From contig JAEWME010000043.1 in NCBI GenBank assembly GCA_023393265.1, forward strand, positions 1-12,168: 12,168 bases of DNA. Reading direction: 5' to 3'. Each line of letters begins with the position of its first letter. The first letter of the stretch is position 1. Shown here one piece after another: positions 1-6,948 of the stretch. The position numbers and the translations under genes are program-made. The DNA is from Bacteroidota bacterium (GTDB lineage: Bacteria; Bacteroidota; Bacteroidia; Bacteroidales; Prolixibacteraceae). The notes below the pieces were generated by a model. That model saw only the letters and a program-made list of their open reading frames with translations. It was not told the origin of the DNA and searched no databases.

Positions 1-1
1 A

Positions 2-769
2 GCAGAAACCAGCCTGCGCGAAATGCTCGACGGGCAGTTTGGCGATGCCAGCAAAAAAGTTGTTATTGAAGAGTTTCTGAGTGGCATTGAATGCTCCGTT
101 TTCGCCATTACCGATGGTAAGGATTACAAAATTTTGCCGGTTGCAAAGGATTACAAACGTATTGGCGAGGGCGACACAGGCTTGAATACGGGCGGGATGG
201 GAGCTATTTCGCCGGTTCCGTTTGCCGACGACATATTTATGCAGAAGGTTGAAGACCGGATTATCAGGCCGACAGTTGACGGTCTCAGGAAAGAAGGAAT
301 TCCGTATAACGGTTTTATCTTCTTCGGGCTGATTAACTGCGGCGGAGAACCAATGGTGATTGAATACAATGTCCGAATGGGCGATCCCGAAACCGAAGCG
401 GTTATGCTCCGGATTAAGTTGGACTTTGTTGAGTTGCTCATAGGTGCCACTAACGGTACATTAGCCGAAAAAGATATTGAAATTGACAGCAGAAATGCAG
501 TGACCGTAATGCTTGTTTCGGGCGGTTATCCTGGACCTTACGAGAAGGGTAAAACGATTTCAGGACTGGAAAAAGTAGAATCGGGCATCGTTTTTCATGC
601 CGGAACCAAATGGATTGACGGTGAGGTGCAAACTGACGGTGGTCGCGTGCTTTCGGTCAGTTCTTATGGGAACAGCATGAAAGAGGCACTCGAATGTTCA
701 TACCAGAATGCTGCTTTGATCGATTTTGAAGGAATGTATTACCGAAAGGATTTGGGGTTCGATCTGTAA
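2..769 (+). CDS. purD: Phosphoribosylamine--glycine ligase (GAR synthetase), 5' end cut off
   Basis: PurD joins glycine to 5-phosphoribosylamine using ATP, giving glycinamide ribonucleotide, the second step of cytoplasmic de novo purine synthesis. The frame is open from base 2 with no start, so the first roughly 170 residues lie outside the window; 255 residues are visible. They match the ATP-grasp half of the family: KKVVIEEFLSGIECSVF at the start, then NTGGMGAISPVP, and NVRMGDPETEAVMLRI, which carries the metal- and ATP-binding Glu/Asn of the family. The C-terminal domain contains the usual VSGGYPGPYEKG and FHAGT segments, and the frame ends normally in TAA. The next gene begins 19 bases downstream on the same strand, so the two are probably co-transcribed. 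The ATG at base 23 is internal and is not the real start. Confidence 0.97.
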   Translation, partial: AETSLREMLDGQFGDASKKVVIEEFLSGIECSVFAITDGKDYKILPVAKDYKRIGEGDTGLNTGGMGAISPVPFADDIFMQKVEDRIIRPTVDGLRKEGIPYNGFIFFGLINCGGEPMVIEYNVRMGDPETEAVMLRIKLDFVELLIGATNGTLAEKDIEIDSRNAVTVMLVSGGYPGPYEKGKTISGLEKVESGIVFHAGTKWIDGEVQTDGGRVLSVSSYGNSMKEALECSYQNAALIDFEGMYYRKDLGFDL

Positions 770-788
770 AATTTGTAATTGACAGGCC

Positions 789-1772
789 ATGTTACTGAAG
801 GCGTTAAAATCAAACCAGCCATTTTATTTCTTGCTGATACCGTTTGTTGCAACGGTTTTTTGGATCAAATCGTTGCTGTCGCCAATGGCGTTTCCGTTTT
901 TCCCCGACGAGGACATGATGATTCTCTACCAGCCTGTGAGTATGCTGCTCGGGAAAAACCCACTGGTCAGCAGTATTGTCGCGCTTTTCTTTATCATTCT
1001 TCTTGTATTTCTTATCCTGAAGTTAAATGTACAGTACGCCTATATTCGTGGCCGGTCATTTTTGCCATCGAGCCTGTTCATTATTATCACCAGCGGATTG
1101 CACGAACTTCATGCCATGCACCCGGTGTATTTTGCTGCACTTTTCCTGATTCTGGCCATTGACCGTATATTTGCTTCGTACGAGAAAGATATAATTCACT
1201 CCAATGCCTTCGAATCGGGTATTTTTCTGGCCATTGGCTCGCTGTTTTACCTCAACCTGGTCTTCTTTTTTCCCATTCTCTGGATAGGTTTTATCATCAT
1301 AAAACCAAAGGTAAACTGGAGGGAGTTTATTTTATCGCTTCTGGGCTTTGTTCTGCCCTGGGCGGCGGCATTCATGTTCTATGCTGCAACAGGCCAAATC
1401 GACGCGCTTTTCCGTATTTTAACGGCCAATATTACTTATCACCAGGTTTTCCTGAAAGGTAATTTGCCAATCCAGATTTACATTGGCTACCTGCTTTTCG
1501 TTACCTTTTTGGCAAGCATTTTTATTGTGGGCCAGTACGACGAAAAGAAGATCAGCTCACGAAAATATTTCAAGACTTTCTTTTGGATATTCCTGATTGC
1601 AGCGATTTTGGTGTTTGCCAATCCGGCTGTTTCACAGGAGATTATTTTGCTTATGGCTATTCCGCTTACTTACCTGATCTCCAATTACCTCATTTTTATG
1701 AAACGACAAATCTGGGGCGAGGTGTTTCTTTACATGCTCGTTGCAGGCGTTGTTTATCTGCAATTCGTGTAG
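789..1772 (+). CDS. DUF6427-type polytopic inner-membrane protein
   Basis: This is a 327-residue, strongly hydrophobic protein with about nine membrane spans, at roughly 11-31, 59-79, 91-105, 112-128, 144-171 (possibly two), 179-200, 228-248, 262-278, 284-303 and 310-325. Charged stretches such as GQYDEKKISSRKY (248-260) form the loops. Length, topology and position just after purD match the DUF6427 family of Bacteroidota, whose function is not known. I see no catalytic motif; GLHELHAMHP (103-112) is a histidine-rich segment that might be functional. The ATG at 789 is preceded only by a weak purine stretch (CAGG), which is normal for this phylum. The 19-base gap to purD suggests a shared transcript. 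The gene converges on corA, with 49 bases between the stop codons. The family assignment is from memory of its members and needs a profile search to confirm. Confidence 0.75.
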   Translation: MLLKALKSNQPFYFLLIPFVATVFWIKSLLSPMAFPFFPDEDMMILYQPVSMLLGKNPLVSSIVALFFIILLVFLILKLNVQYAYIRGRSFLPSSLFIIITSGLHELHAMHPVYFAALFLILAIDRIFASYEKDIIHSNAFESGIFLAIGSLFYLNLVFFFPILWIGFIIIKPKVNWREFILSLLGFVLPWAAAFMFYAATGQIDALFRILTANITYHQVFLKGNLPIQIYIGYLLFVTFLASIFIVGQYDEKKISSRKYFKTFFWIFLIAAILVFANPAVSQEIILLMAIPLTYLISNYLIFMKRQIWGEVFLYMLVAGVVYLQFV

Positions 1773-1821
1773 GCCTTTCCACCTGGCTCCAGACTTTTCT
1801 AATCTTTTGTCCTGAAATCTA

Positions 1822-2751
1822 TCAGAACCAGTTTTTCCATTTAAACAGCAGCACGCCAAGCAGCGAGAAGACAATGGAGATTGAGATCACGTAAATAAAT
1901 GCGTGAGGTGAGTTTTCGAAGGCATTTGGAACATTCATCCCATACAAACTGGCAACGAGTGTCGGGATCATCAGGATAATGGTGACCGAGGTCAGCTGTT
2001 TCATGATGACGTTCAGGTTGTTCGAAATAACCGAAGCAAAAGCGTCCATCATGCCACTTTGGATGTCGCTGTAAACATTCGACATTTCGAGCGCCTGTTT
2101 GGTTTCAATAATTACGTCTTCCATCAGGTCTTCGTCGTAATTTAAAGCTTGCAGGTTTCGGCTGGTGCGCATTTTTGCCAGCACCATTTCGTTCGATTTC
2201 AGCGAAGTAATAAAGAAGACCAGGCACTTTTCCATTCGGAGCAAACGATGAAGCTCTTTGTTTTTTGTCGCGTTTTCAAGGTCTTTTTCAATCAGGGCAG
2301 TCTGTACGTTTATTTCTTTCAGGAATTGAAGGAACCAAACGGCAGAAATCAGGAAAATTCTGAGCACATAGTCGAAACGATTGAAAATGGTAATTTTATT
2401 ATCGTTTACCGCTTTGATCAGTGATGGAATTATTTCAGTCTTTCGCGAGCAAATCGAAATGATGTGTTTGTCGCTGATAATGATACCCAAAGGTACGGTG
2501 ATGAAAGGAATGCCATTGTTTTGGTTATTCAATGGTACACGCAGGATGATCATGACCATGTCCTCTTCTATTTCAACACGTGAGCGCTCGTCGGTATCGA
2601 GAACGTCCATGATGAATTCACGGGGTACATTGTAGTCGCTGATTAATAATTCTACTTCTTCGTTGGTAAGTTCCTGTGAGTTGATCCAGCAGTTTGGCTG
2701 GTATTCATTCAGACGGGTAAAGGAATTACCGGTTTCCCAATAAGCAATCAT
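1822..2751 (-). CDS. corA: CorA-family magnesium/divalent-cation channel
   Basis: CorA proteins form pentameric inner-membrane channels for Mg2+ and sometimes Co2+ or Ni2+. The 309-residue product has the family layout: a cytoplasmic N-terminal domain (about 1-190), a long helical stalk (about 190-250) and two C-terminal membrane helices (about 253-270 and 284-305). The signature YGMN (270-273) sits at the end of the first helix, where GMN forms the selectivity ring. The protein ends in the basic KWKNWF. The loop after GMN reads VPNAFENSPHAF instead of the classical MPEL-containing loop, which places it in the shorter-loop subgroup and makes the preferred ion uncertain. The ATG at 2751 is preceded on its strand by GGAGAG, a good ribosome-binding site. 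The gene is monocistronic, with a promoter near 2869-2894 and a leader hairpin at 2772-2798. Confidence 0.92.
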   Translation of the reverse strand: MIAYWETGNSFTRLNEYQPNCWINSQELTNEEVELLISDYNVPREFIMDVLDTDERSRVEIEEDMVMIILRVPLNNQNNGIPFITVPLGIIISDKHIISICSRKTEIIPSLIKAVNDNKITIFNRFDYVLRIFLISAVWFLQFLKEINVQTALIEKDLENATKNKELHRLLRMEKCLVFFITSLKSNEMVLAKMRTSRNLQALNYDEDLMEDVIIETKQALEMSNVYSDIQSGMMDAFASVISNNLNVIMKQLTSVTIILMIPTLVASLYGMNVPNAFENSPHAFIYVISISIVFSLLGVLLFKWKNWF

Positions 2752-2771
2752 AGTCTCTCCGTTTTTACGAC

Positions 2772-2798
2772 AAACAGAGCCTATGATCCGCTCTGTTT
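2772..2798 (-). promoter_or_regulatory. Inverted repeat in the corA leader
   Basis: AAACAGAGC at 2772-2780 is perfectly complementary to GCTCTGTTT at 2790-2798, giving a 9-bp stem with a 9-base loop. It lies between the predicted corA promoter and the corA start, ending about 20 bases before the start codon and just upstream of the ribosome-binding site. No long T tract follows on either strand, so it does not look like a simple terminator. It could be an RNA leader structure affecting translation or a DNA operator for a dimeric regulator. The repeat is directly visible; its role is inferred. Confidence 0.55.
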
Positions 2799-2868
2799 AC
2801 CGGATTAATAACTTAGTTAACTGTGTCGAATGATAATCGTCCATTTTGGATTCTTGATAATTTCGCTG

Positions 2869-2894
2869 CAAATGTAAGTTATTTGATTTACAAA
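2869..2894 (-). promoter_or_regulatory. Predicted corA promoter (Bacteroidota type)
   Basis: Read on the minus strand, 2876-2869 is TACATTTG, a perfect match to the Bacteroidota -7 consensus TAnnTTTG. A TTTG that could serve as the -33 element is at 2894-2891, but only 14 bases separate it from the -7 box, shorter than the usual spacing of about 18-20. Transcription would start near 2862, giving a corA leader of about 110 bases that contains the 2772-2798 hairpin. The -7 match is strong and the -33 match is doubtful. Confidence 0.55.
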
Positions 2895-3167
2895 CCTGAA
2901 TATTTGCTGAATAAAAATACCCGAAAAGTAGAATTGGGCTTCTTTTTTGGTTTTTTAACGTTTACTGAAACTCTTTTTGAATACATTTATTGTTGTATAG
3001 TGTTTGTTATTAGTATGTTATGTTGATTGTTTGTTGTTGAGGTAAGTCATGTAAAATACTCCTGAAAATGGAAGAATTACGCTACTTCAACCGAAAAGTT
3101 TTCTATTTTTATCGGGCTCATTTGTTTGGATGCAGCAAAATTATAAACCAACTAAAAACACGCCAGT

Positions 3168-4328
3168 ATGATTAACCGCAAATTACGCATGGGGATGGTC
3201 GGTGGTGGATCGGGAGCTTTCATCGGTGCCATTCATCGCATTGCCGCTATCATGGACGGTCAGGCTGAATTGGTCTGCGGCTGTTTCAGCACCAATCCCG
3301 AAAATTCTCTTTCATCCGGACGTTCCTATTTTCTTCCCGATCATCGCATTTACAAAACGTATGAAGAGATGATGGTAACCGAAGCAAAACTTCAGGAGGG
3401 CGACCGAATGGATTTTGTGGTGATTGTTACGCCCAATAACAAGCATTTTGAACCAGCCATGCTGGCCCTCGAAAACGGTTTTCACGTGGTGCTCGATAAA
3501 CCAATTACGTTTACACTGGAAGAGGCGCTTAAGTTGAAAGAGAAGATCGAAGAAACCGGCTTGCTGTTTGCCCTAACACATACTTATTCAGGATATCCGG
3601 CGGTGAAACAGGCACGACAAATGGTTGCAGGAGGAATGTTTGGAAAAATCCGAAAAATCTATGTAGAATATCCGCAGGGATGGTTGGCCTCGCGAGTTGA
3701 AGACTCCGGAAATGCGCAGGCAGCCTGGCGTGTCGATCCGAAACGATCAGGAAAAGCAGGTGCAATGGGCGACATCGGTACCCATGCCCACCATTTGGCA
3801 GAGTATATTACGGGGCTGAAAACAACTGAGCTTTGTGCCGAACTGACTGTTTTTGTCCCTAACCGGCACCTTGATGATGATGGCGCTGTTTTGTTGCGCT
3901 TCGACAATGGTGCAAAGGGCGTTTTAATGGCTTCGCAAATCTGTGCAGGTGAAGAGAATGCCTTGAAAATTCGTGTATATGGTGAAATGGGCGGCATTGA
4001 ATGGGCGCAGCATGAACCTAATACCTTGCTGGTGAAATGGACGGATAAACCAACTGAAATTTATCGCACCGGAACCGGCTTTATGGGATCGGCTGCGGTT
4101 GCCAACACCCGAACTCCGGGAGGACATCCCGAAGGCTATCTGGAAGCATTTGCGAACATTTACAGAAATTTTGAACTCACACTTCGGGCACGGCTGAATG
4201 GTGAACAACCAAAAGCTGAATGGCTCGATTTCCCCGGAGTGGAAGATGGAATTCGCGGAATGAAATTCATCGATGCCGTTGTCGAATCGGGATACAACGA
4301 TCGGGTAAAATGGATTCCTTTTGGATAA
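3168..4328 (+). CDS. Gfo/Idh/MocA-family NAD(P)-dependent sugar dehydrogenase, cytoplasmic
   Basis: Family members oxidise or reduce a sugar or cyclitol hydroxyl using tightly held NAD(P). The 386-residue protein has no signal peptide. It has an N-terminal Rossmann fold with MVGGGSGAFIG (10-20) as the dinucleotide-binding loop and FVVIVTPNNKHF (83-94). DKP at 110-112 is the EKP-type motif, whose Lys111 is the usual catalytic lysine. In the C-terminal substrate domain GDIGTH (201-206) supplies the usual Asp202 and His206. The sequence belongs to a distinct subgroup (THTYSGYPAVKQAR, YPQGWLASRVE, PGGHPEGYLEAFANIY) that I recall commonly paired with the TIM-barrel gene found next here. Substrate is unknown: an oxidised glycoside (3-keto sugar) or a cyclitol would fit. 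It is the first gene of the cluster; the next starts 47 bases downstream. The ATG at 3168 gives the correct N-terminus for the fold. Confidence 0.9.
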   Translation: MINRKLRMGMVGGGSGAFIGAIHRIAAIMDGQAELVCGCFSTNPENSLSSGRSYFLPDHRIYKTYEEMMVTEAKLQEGDRMDFVVIVTPNNKHFEPAMLALENGFHVVLDKPITFTLEEALKLKEKIEETGLLFALTHTYSGYPAVKQARQMVAGGMFGKIRKIYVEYPQGWLASRVEDSGNAQAAWRVDPKRSGKAGAMGDIGTHAHHLAEYITGLKTTELCAELTVFVPNRHLDDDGAVLLRFDNGAKGVLMASQICAGEENALKIRVYGEMGGIEWAQHEPNTLLVKWTDKPTEIYRTGTGFMGSAAVANTRTPGGHPEGYLEAFANIYRNFELTLRARLNGEQPKAEWLDFPGVEDGIRGMKFIDAVVESGYNDRVKWIPFG

Positions 4329-4375
4329 TTTCCTATAAATTATAATTTTATCAGAAACCAATAAAACAAAATATT

Positions 4376-5368
4376 ATGGGCAGACCAGTGACTTTATTTA
4401 CCGGACAATGGGCCGACCTACCCATTGAAACCATGTGCCAGAAAGCACTTGAGTTCGGATATGATGGCCTTGAGCTTTGCACCTGGGGCGATCACATGGA
4501 AATCGACAAGGCCGATCAGGCTTACTGTGATGCACGTCGCGAATTGCTGAATAAATACGACCTTCAATTGTTCACCATTTCAACTCACCTCGTGGGCCAG
4601 TGTGTTTGCGACCCGATTGATGAGCGGCACCGTGGCATTGTCCCTGATTATATTTGGGGTGATGGTGATCCGGAAGGAGTGCGCCAGCGTGCAGCAGCCG
4701 AAATTATCAAAACTGGCAAAGTTGCCAAAATGCTTGGTTTGGACACGGTGGTCGGTTTTACCGGAAGTTCAATCTGGCACATGCTCTATTCATTTCCGGC
4801 AGTTAGCCAGGAAATGATTGATAAGGGCTATGCCGATTTTGCAAAACGCTGGATCCCGATTCTGGACGAATACCAGAAAATGGGAGTACGTTATGCGCTG
4901 GAAGTTCACCCGACTGAAATAGCTTTCGATATTGCAACTGCCCGCCGCGCCTTGAAAGCGGTTAATTATCATCCCGCTTTTGGTTTCAATTTCGATCCCA
5001 GCCACCTTGGATACCAGGGTGTGGACTATGTGAAGTTTATTTATGAGTTCGCCGATCGCATCTACCATGTTCACATGAAGGACGCATATTGGAACGAACA
5101 TCCCATGGAAATTGGCGTATTTGGTGGCCATACCGACTTTGGCGACAACCGTCGCTACTGGAATTTCAGGAGCCTGGGTCGGGGGAAAATTGACTTTGAA
5201 GCCATCATTCGTGCCCTGAACGACATTAAGTACCAGGGGCCACTTTCGGTTGAATGGGAAGACAGCGGCATGAACCGTGAAGCAGGTGCGTCCGAATCAT
5301 GCGATTTTGTTCGATACAGCGATTTTGATCCTTCAGGAGTGGCATTCGACGATGCCATGCGAAAATAA
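4376..5368 (+). CDS. TIM-barrel sugar isomerase/epimerase-like enzyme (xylose isomerase-like)
   Basis: This 330-residue cytoplasmic protein belongs to the AP endonuclease 2/xylose isomerase-like TIM-barrel superfamily, whose members use one divalent metal to isomerise, epimerise or eliminate on keto sugars. The barrel opens with VTLFTGQWADLP (5-16) and YDGLEL (29-34). Likely metal ligands, by family pattern, are Glu176 (ALEVHPTE), Asp207 (FDPSH), His233 (HVHMKD) and Glu293 (SVEWED). His71 in STHLVGQ and the segments CDPIDERHRG and FTGSSIWH are subgroup features. The name in databases ('sugar phosphate isomerase/epimerase') is generic, and nothing here shows a phosphate-binding site. Placement between two Gfo/Idh/MocA genes suggests it acts on the ketone made by one of them, for example as a keto-glycoside lyase or hydrolase, or an epimerase. 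That role is inferred. Confidence 0.88.
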   Translation: MGRPVTLFTGQWADLPIETMCQKALEFGYDGLELCTWGDHMEIDKADQAYCDARRELLNKYDLQLFTISTHLVGQCVCDPIDERHRGIVPDYIWGDGDPEGVRQRAAAEIIKTGKVAKMLGLDTVVGFTGSSIWHMLYSFPAVSQEMIDKGYADFAKRWIPILDEYQKMGVRYALEVHPTEIAFDIATARRALKAVNYHPAFGFNFDPSHLGYQGVDYVKFIYEFADRIYHVHMKDAYWNEHPMEIGVFGGHTDFGDNRRYWNFRSLGRGKIDFEAIIRALNDIKYQGPLSVEWEDSGMNREAGASESCDFVRYSDFDPSGVAFDDAMRK

Positions 5369-5375
5369 TATCCTG

Positions 5376-5405
5376 CCGGAACCTCCTCGTGTCGTTCCGG
5401 TTTTT
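5376..5405 (+). terminator. Terminator-like hairpin inside the sugar cluster
   Basis: CCGGAAC (5376-5382) pairs perfectly with GTTCCGG (5394-5400) around an 11-base loop, and TTTTT follows at once (5401-5405). This is the form of an intrinsic terminator, with a modest 7-bp stem. It starts 8 bases after the stop of the TIM-barrel gene and ends 28 bases before the third gene. No TAnnTTTG element is visible between it and that gene. It may therefore be a partial terminator that lowers third-gene expression, or a 3'-end stabiliser. Confidence 0.6.
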
Positions 5406-5432
5406 AAATTTCTAGTTTCAAAAAAATTAATA

Positions 5433-6749
5433 ATGACCAACCGACGTAATTTCCTTAAAAGTACAACAACTGCAGCAGTGGGACTCAGCCTTGCTGCCAC
5501 TATGCCAATTCCGATGAGTGCCTGTTCAGGGGCAAACGATAAACTTCGTTGTGGGGTGATTGGAGTGAACGGGATGGGTTTTGCCGATTTGGCTGCCTTT
5601 CTCCGCCAGAAAAATACTGAATGTGTTGCACTCTGCGATGTGGATAGCAATGTGTTGAACAAACGTGCCGCAGAAACCGAAAAAGCGCAGGGTTTCAAAC
5701 CAAAACTTTACGGCGATTACCGCAAACTTCTCGAAGATAAAGATGTGGACGTGGTAATCATCGGGACTCCCGATCATTGGCACTGTCTTCCGATGGTAGA
5801 AGCCTGCCAGGCCGGGAAAGATGTATACTGCGAAAAACCGCTTGGCAATTCAATCGAAGAAATTAACATCATGGAACGTGCCGCCAACAAGTATAAAACG
5901 GTGGTTCAGGTGGGGATGTGGCAACGTAGCGATCCGCACTGGCTCGATGCGGTAAATTTTGTGAAATCGGGTAAACTGGGCAAAATCCGAACTGTGAGGA
6001 CCTGGGCTTACCAGGGATGGATGAACCCGATTCCAGTGAAACCAGATGGCGAGGCACCGGCAGGAGTTGATTATAATTTTTGGCTCGGCCCGGCAAAACA
6101 ACGCCCCTTTAACCCCAACCGCTTTCATTTTAATTTCCGTTGGTTCTGGGATTATGCAGGCGGATTGATGACCGACTGGGGTGTCCACATCATCGATTAC
6201 GGGTTATTCGGTATGGGCGACAAAGCTCCCAAATCGGTGATGGCAATGGGTGGTAAATTTGGTTATCCTGACGATGCTTCGGAAACCCCCGATACTTTGC
6301 AGGCGCTCTACGAGTTCGACGGGCACACTTTGTTGTGGGATCACGGTGTTGGCAGTAATGCCGGTTATTATGGCCGCGACCATGGTGTCGCTTATGTTGG
6401 CAACAACGGAACGCTGGTTGTCGACCGTGGCGGATGGGAAGTCATTCCGGAGAGGAGAGATCAAAAAGACCTGGTTGAAAAAGTGCCATATACCAAAGGC
6501 GCAGGAAAAGGACTTGATTTGCACATGGCCAATTTCATCGAAGGTGTGAAAGACCGGAATAGAAACCTGAATGCAAACGTAGAAACTGCTGCCAATACGG
6601 CCCGTGTTGCTCATTTAGGCAACATTGCGCTGCGCACCGGTCACCGTTTGTACTGGGATGCCGAAAAAAGCCTTTTCATCAACGATGATGAGGCCAATAA
6701 ATACCTGGTACCCGAATACCGCGCACCGTGGGTACTTCCGAAGATTTAA
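5433..6749 (+). CDS. Exported (Tat) Gfo/Idh/MocA-family oxidoreductase
   Basis: This 438-residue protein starts with a twin-arginine signal, MTNRRNFLKS, followed by a hydrophobic stretch to about residue 28. It should be exported folded with its cofactor, as is known for periplasmic glucose-fructose oxidoreductase of the same family. MSAC at 28-31 resembles a lipobox with an atypical Met at -3, so Cys31 could be a lipid anchor; this is uncertain. The mature part has the Rossmann loop GVIGVNGMG (41-49), IIGTPDHWHCLP (109-120), the catalytic EKP motif (134-136, Lys135) and MTDWGVHIID (246-255) with Asp248 and His252. The C-terminal half is of the longer 'bacterial-type' form common in Bacteroidota. 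The reading frame is open back to 5277, but the ATG at 5433 is chosen because it places the Tat motif at the N-terminus and avoids overlap with the previous gene. Substrate is unknown, probably a sugar or glycoside in the periplasm. Confidence 0.9.
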   Translation: MTNRRNFLKSTTTAAVGLSLAATMPIPMSACSGANDKLRCGVIGVNGMGFADLAAFLRQKNTECVALCDVDSNVLNKRAAETEKAQGFKPKLYGDYRKLLEDKDVDVVIIGTPDHWHCLPMVEACQAGKDVYCEKPLGNSIEEINIMERAANKYKTVVQVGMWQRSDPHWLDAVNFVKSGKLGKIRTVRTWAYQGWMNPIPVKPDGEAPAGVDYNFWLGPAKQRPFNPNRFHFNFRWFWDYAGGLMTDWGVHIIDYGLFGMGDKAPKSVMAMGGKFGYPDDASETPDTLQALYEFDGHTLLWDHGVGSNAGYYGRDHGVAYVGNNGTLVVDRGGWEVIPERRDQKDLVEKVPYTKGAGKGLDLHMANFIEGVKDRNRNLNANVETAANTARVAHLGNIALRTGHRLYWDAEKSLFINDDEANKYLVPEYRAPWVLPKI

Positions 6750-6770
6750 CTGAGCGATGCAATGATACCG

Positions 6771-6802
6771 AGACCCGGAGCATAAATTTGTTCCGGGTTT
6801 TT
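6771..6802 (+). terminator. Intrinsic terminator after the sugar cluster
   Basis: Bases 6771-6782 pair with 6789-6800 in a 12-bp stem containing two G-U pairs, around a 6-base loop. The core is ACCCGGA (6773-6779) with TCCGGGT (6792-6798). The 3' arm runs into five T residues (6798-6802). It begins 21 bases after the stop of the exported oxidoreductase and separates the cluster from the acyltransferase promoter region. Confidence 0.8.
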
Positions 6803-6836
6803 GTTATAAATCAGCGTATAAATAGTTGGATTGATT

Positions 6837-6844
6837 TACTTTTG
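6837..6844 (+). promoter_or_regulatory. Upstream -7 element before the ligase-acyltransferase gene
   Basis: TACTTTTG matches the Bacteroidota -7 consensus TAnnTTTG at all defined positions. It lies 34 bases after the terminator T tract. I cannot find a TTG at the usual -33 distance, so on its own it may be weak. It is the first of two identical octamers starting exactly 50 bases apart. Confidence 0.4.
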
Positions 6845-6859
6845 CCCCTCCTGGATGGC

Positions 6860-6894
6860 TTTGTGTTATCAGCATTTTCAGGATTGTACTTTTG
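6860..6894 (+). promoter_or_regulatory. Predicted promoter of the ligase-acyltransferase gene
   Basis: TACTTTTG at 6887-6894 is a perfect -7 match, and TTTG at 6860-6863 is a candidate -33 element. The 23 bases between them are a little longer than the usual 18-20. Transcription would start near 6901, giving a leader of about 48 bases before the ATG at 6949. The sequence after the octamer (TCCGCCC) resembles that after the upstream copy (CCCCTCC). Confidence 0.55.
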
Positions 6895-6948
6895 TCCGCC
6901 CCGAGTGAACTTATTGCCTGATTTTGAGTTTATAAGAAAAAGCTAAAC

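Larger units (their letters stand above)
2752..3167. other. Divergent intergenic region between corA and the sugar-oxidation cluster
   Basis: This is 416 bases of AT-rich DNA between divergently transcribed genes. On the corA side it holds the leader hairpin, the TACATTTG promoter and a short palindrome TAACTTAGTTA (2809-2819) of unknown meaning. On the plus strand, upstream of the dehydrogenase at 3168, I find no perfect -7 element. The nearest is TATTTTTA at 3104-3111, seven of eight positions if the final base is ignored, with no evident -33 partner. A 35-codon reading frame starts at 3068 and overlaps the dehydrogenase start. The segment from about 2900 to 3060 shows nothing else I can support. 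Confidence 0.5.

Noticed and set aside
779..1162. 127-codon frame overlapping the DUF6427 gene
   Set aside because: It lies in another frame of a gene with clear membrane-protein composition and has no coding signature of its own.
2823..3026. 67-codon GTG-initiated frame on the plus strand in the corA/dehydrogenase spacer
   Set aside because: It is AT-rich, has no ribosome-binding site, starts with GTG and contains the antisense corA promoter. Its translation shows no domain, only a hydrophobic low-complexity tail.
5277..5432. 52-residue N-terminal extension of the exported oxidoreductase
   Set aside because: It overlaps the TIM-barrel gene, crosses the terminator-like hairpin and would displace the Tat motif from the N-terminus.
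3168..6749. Assigning the cluster to myo-inositol catabolism (IolG/IolE-like)
   Set aside because: The folds are the same, but no other inositol genes are present and the sequences look like different subgroups. Kept only as an alternative.
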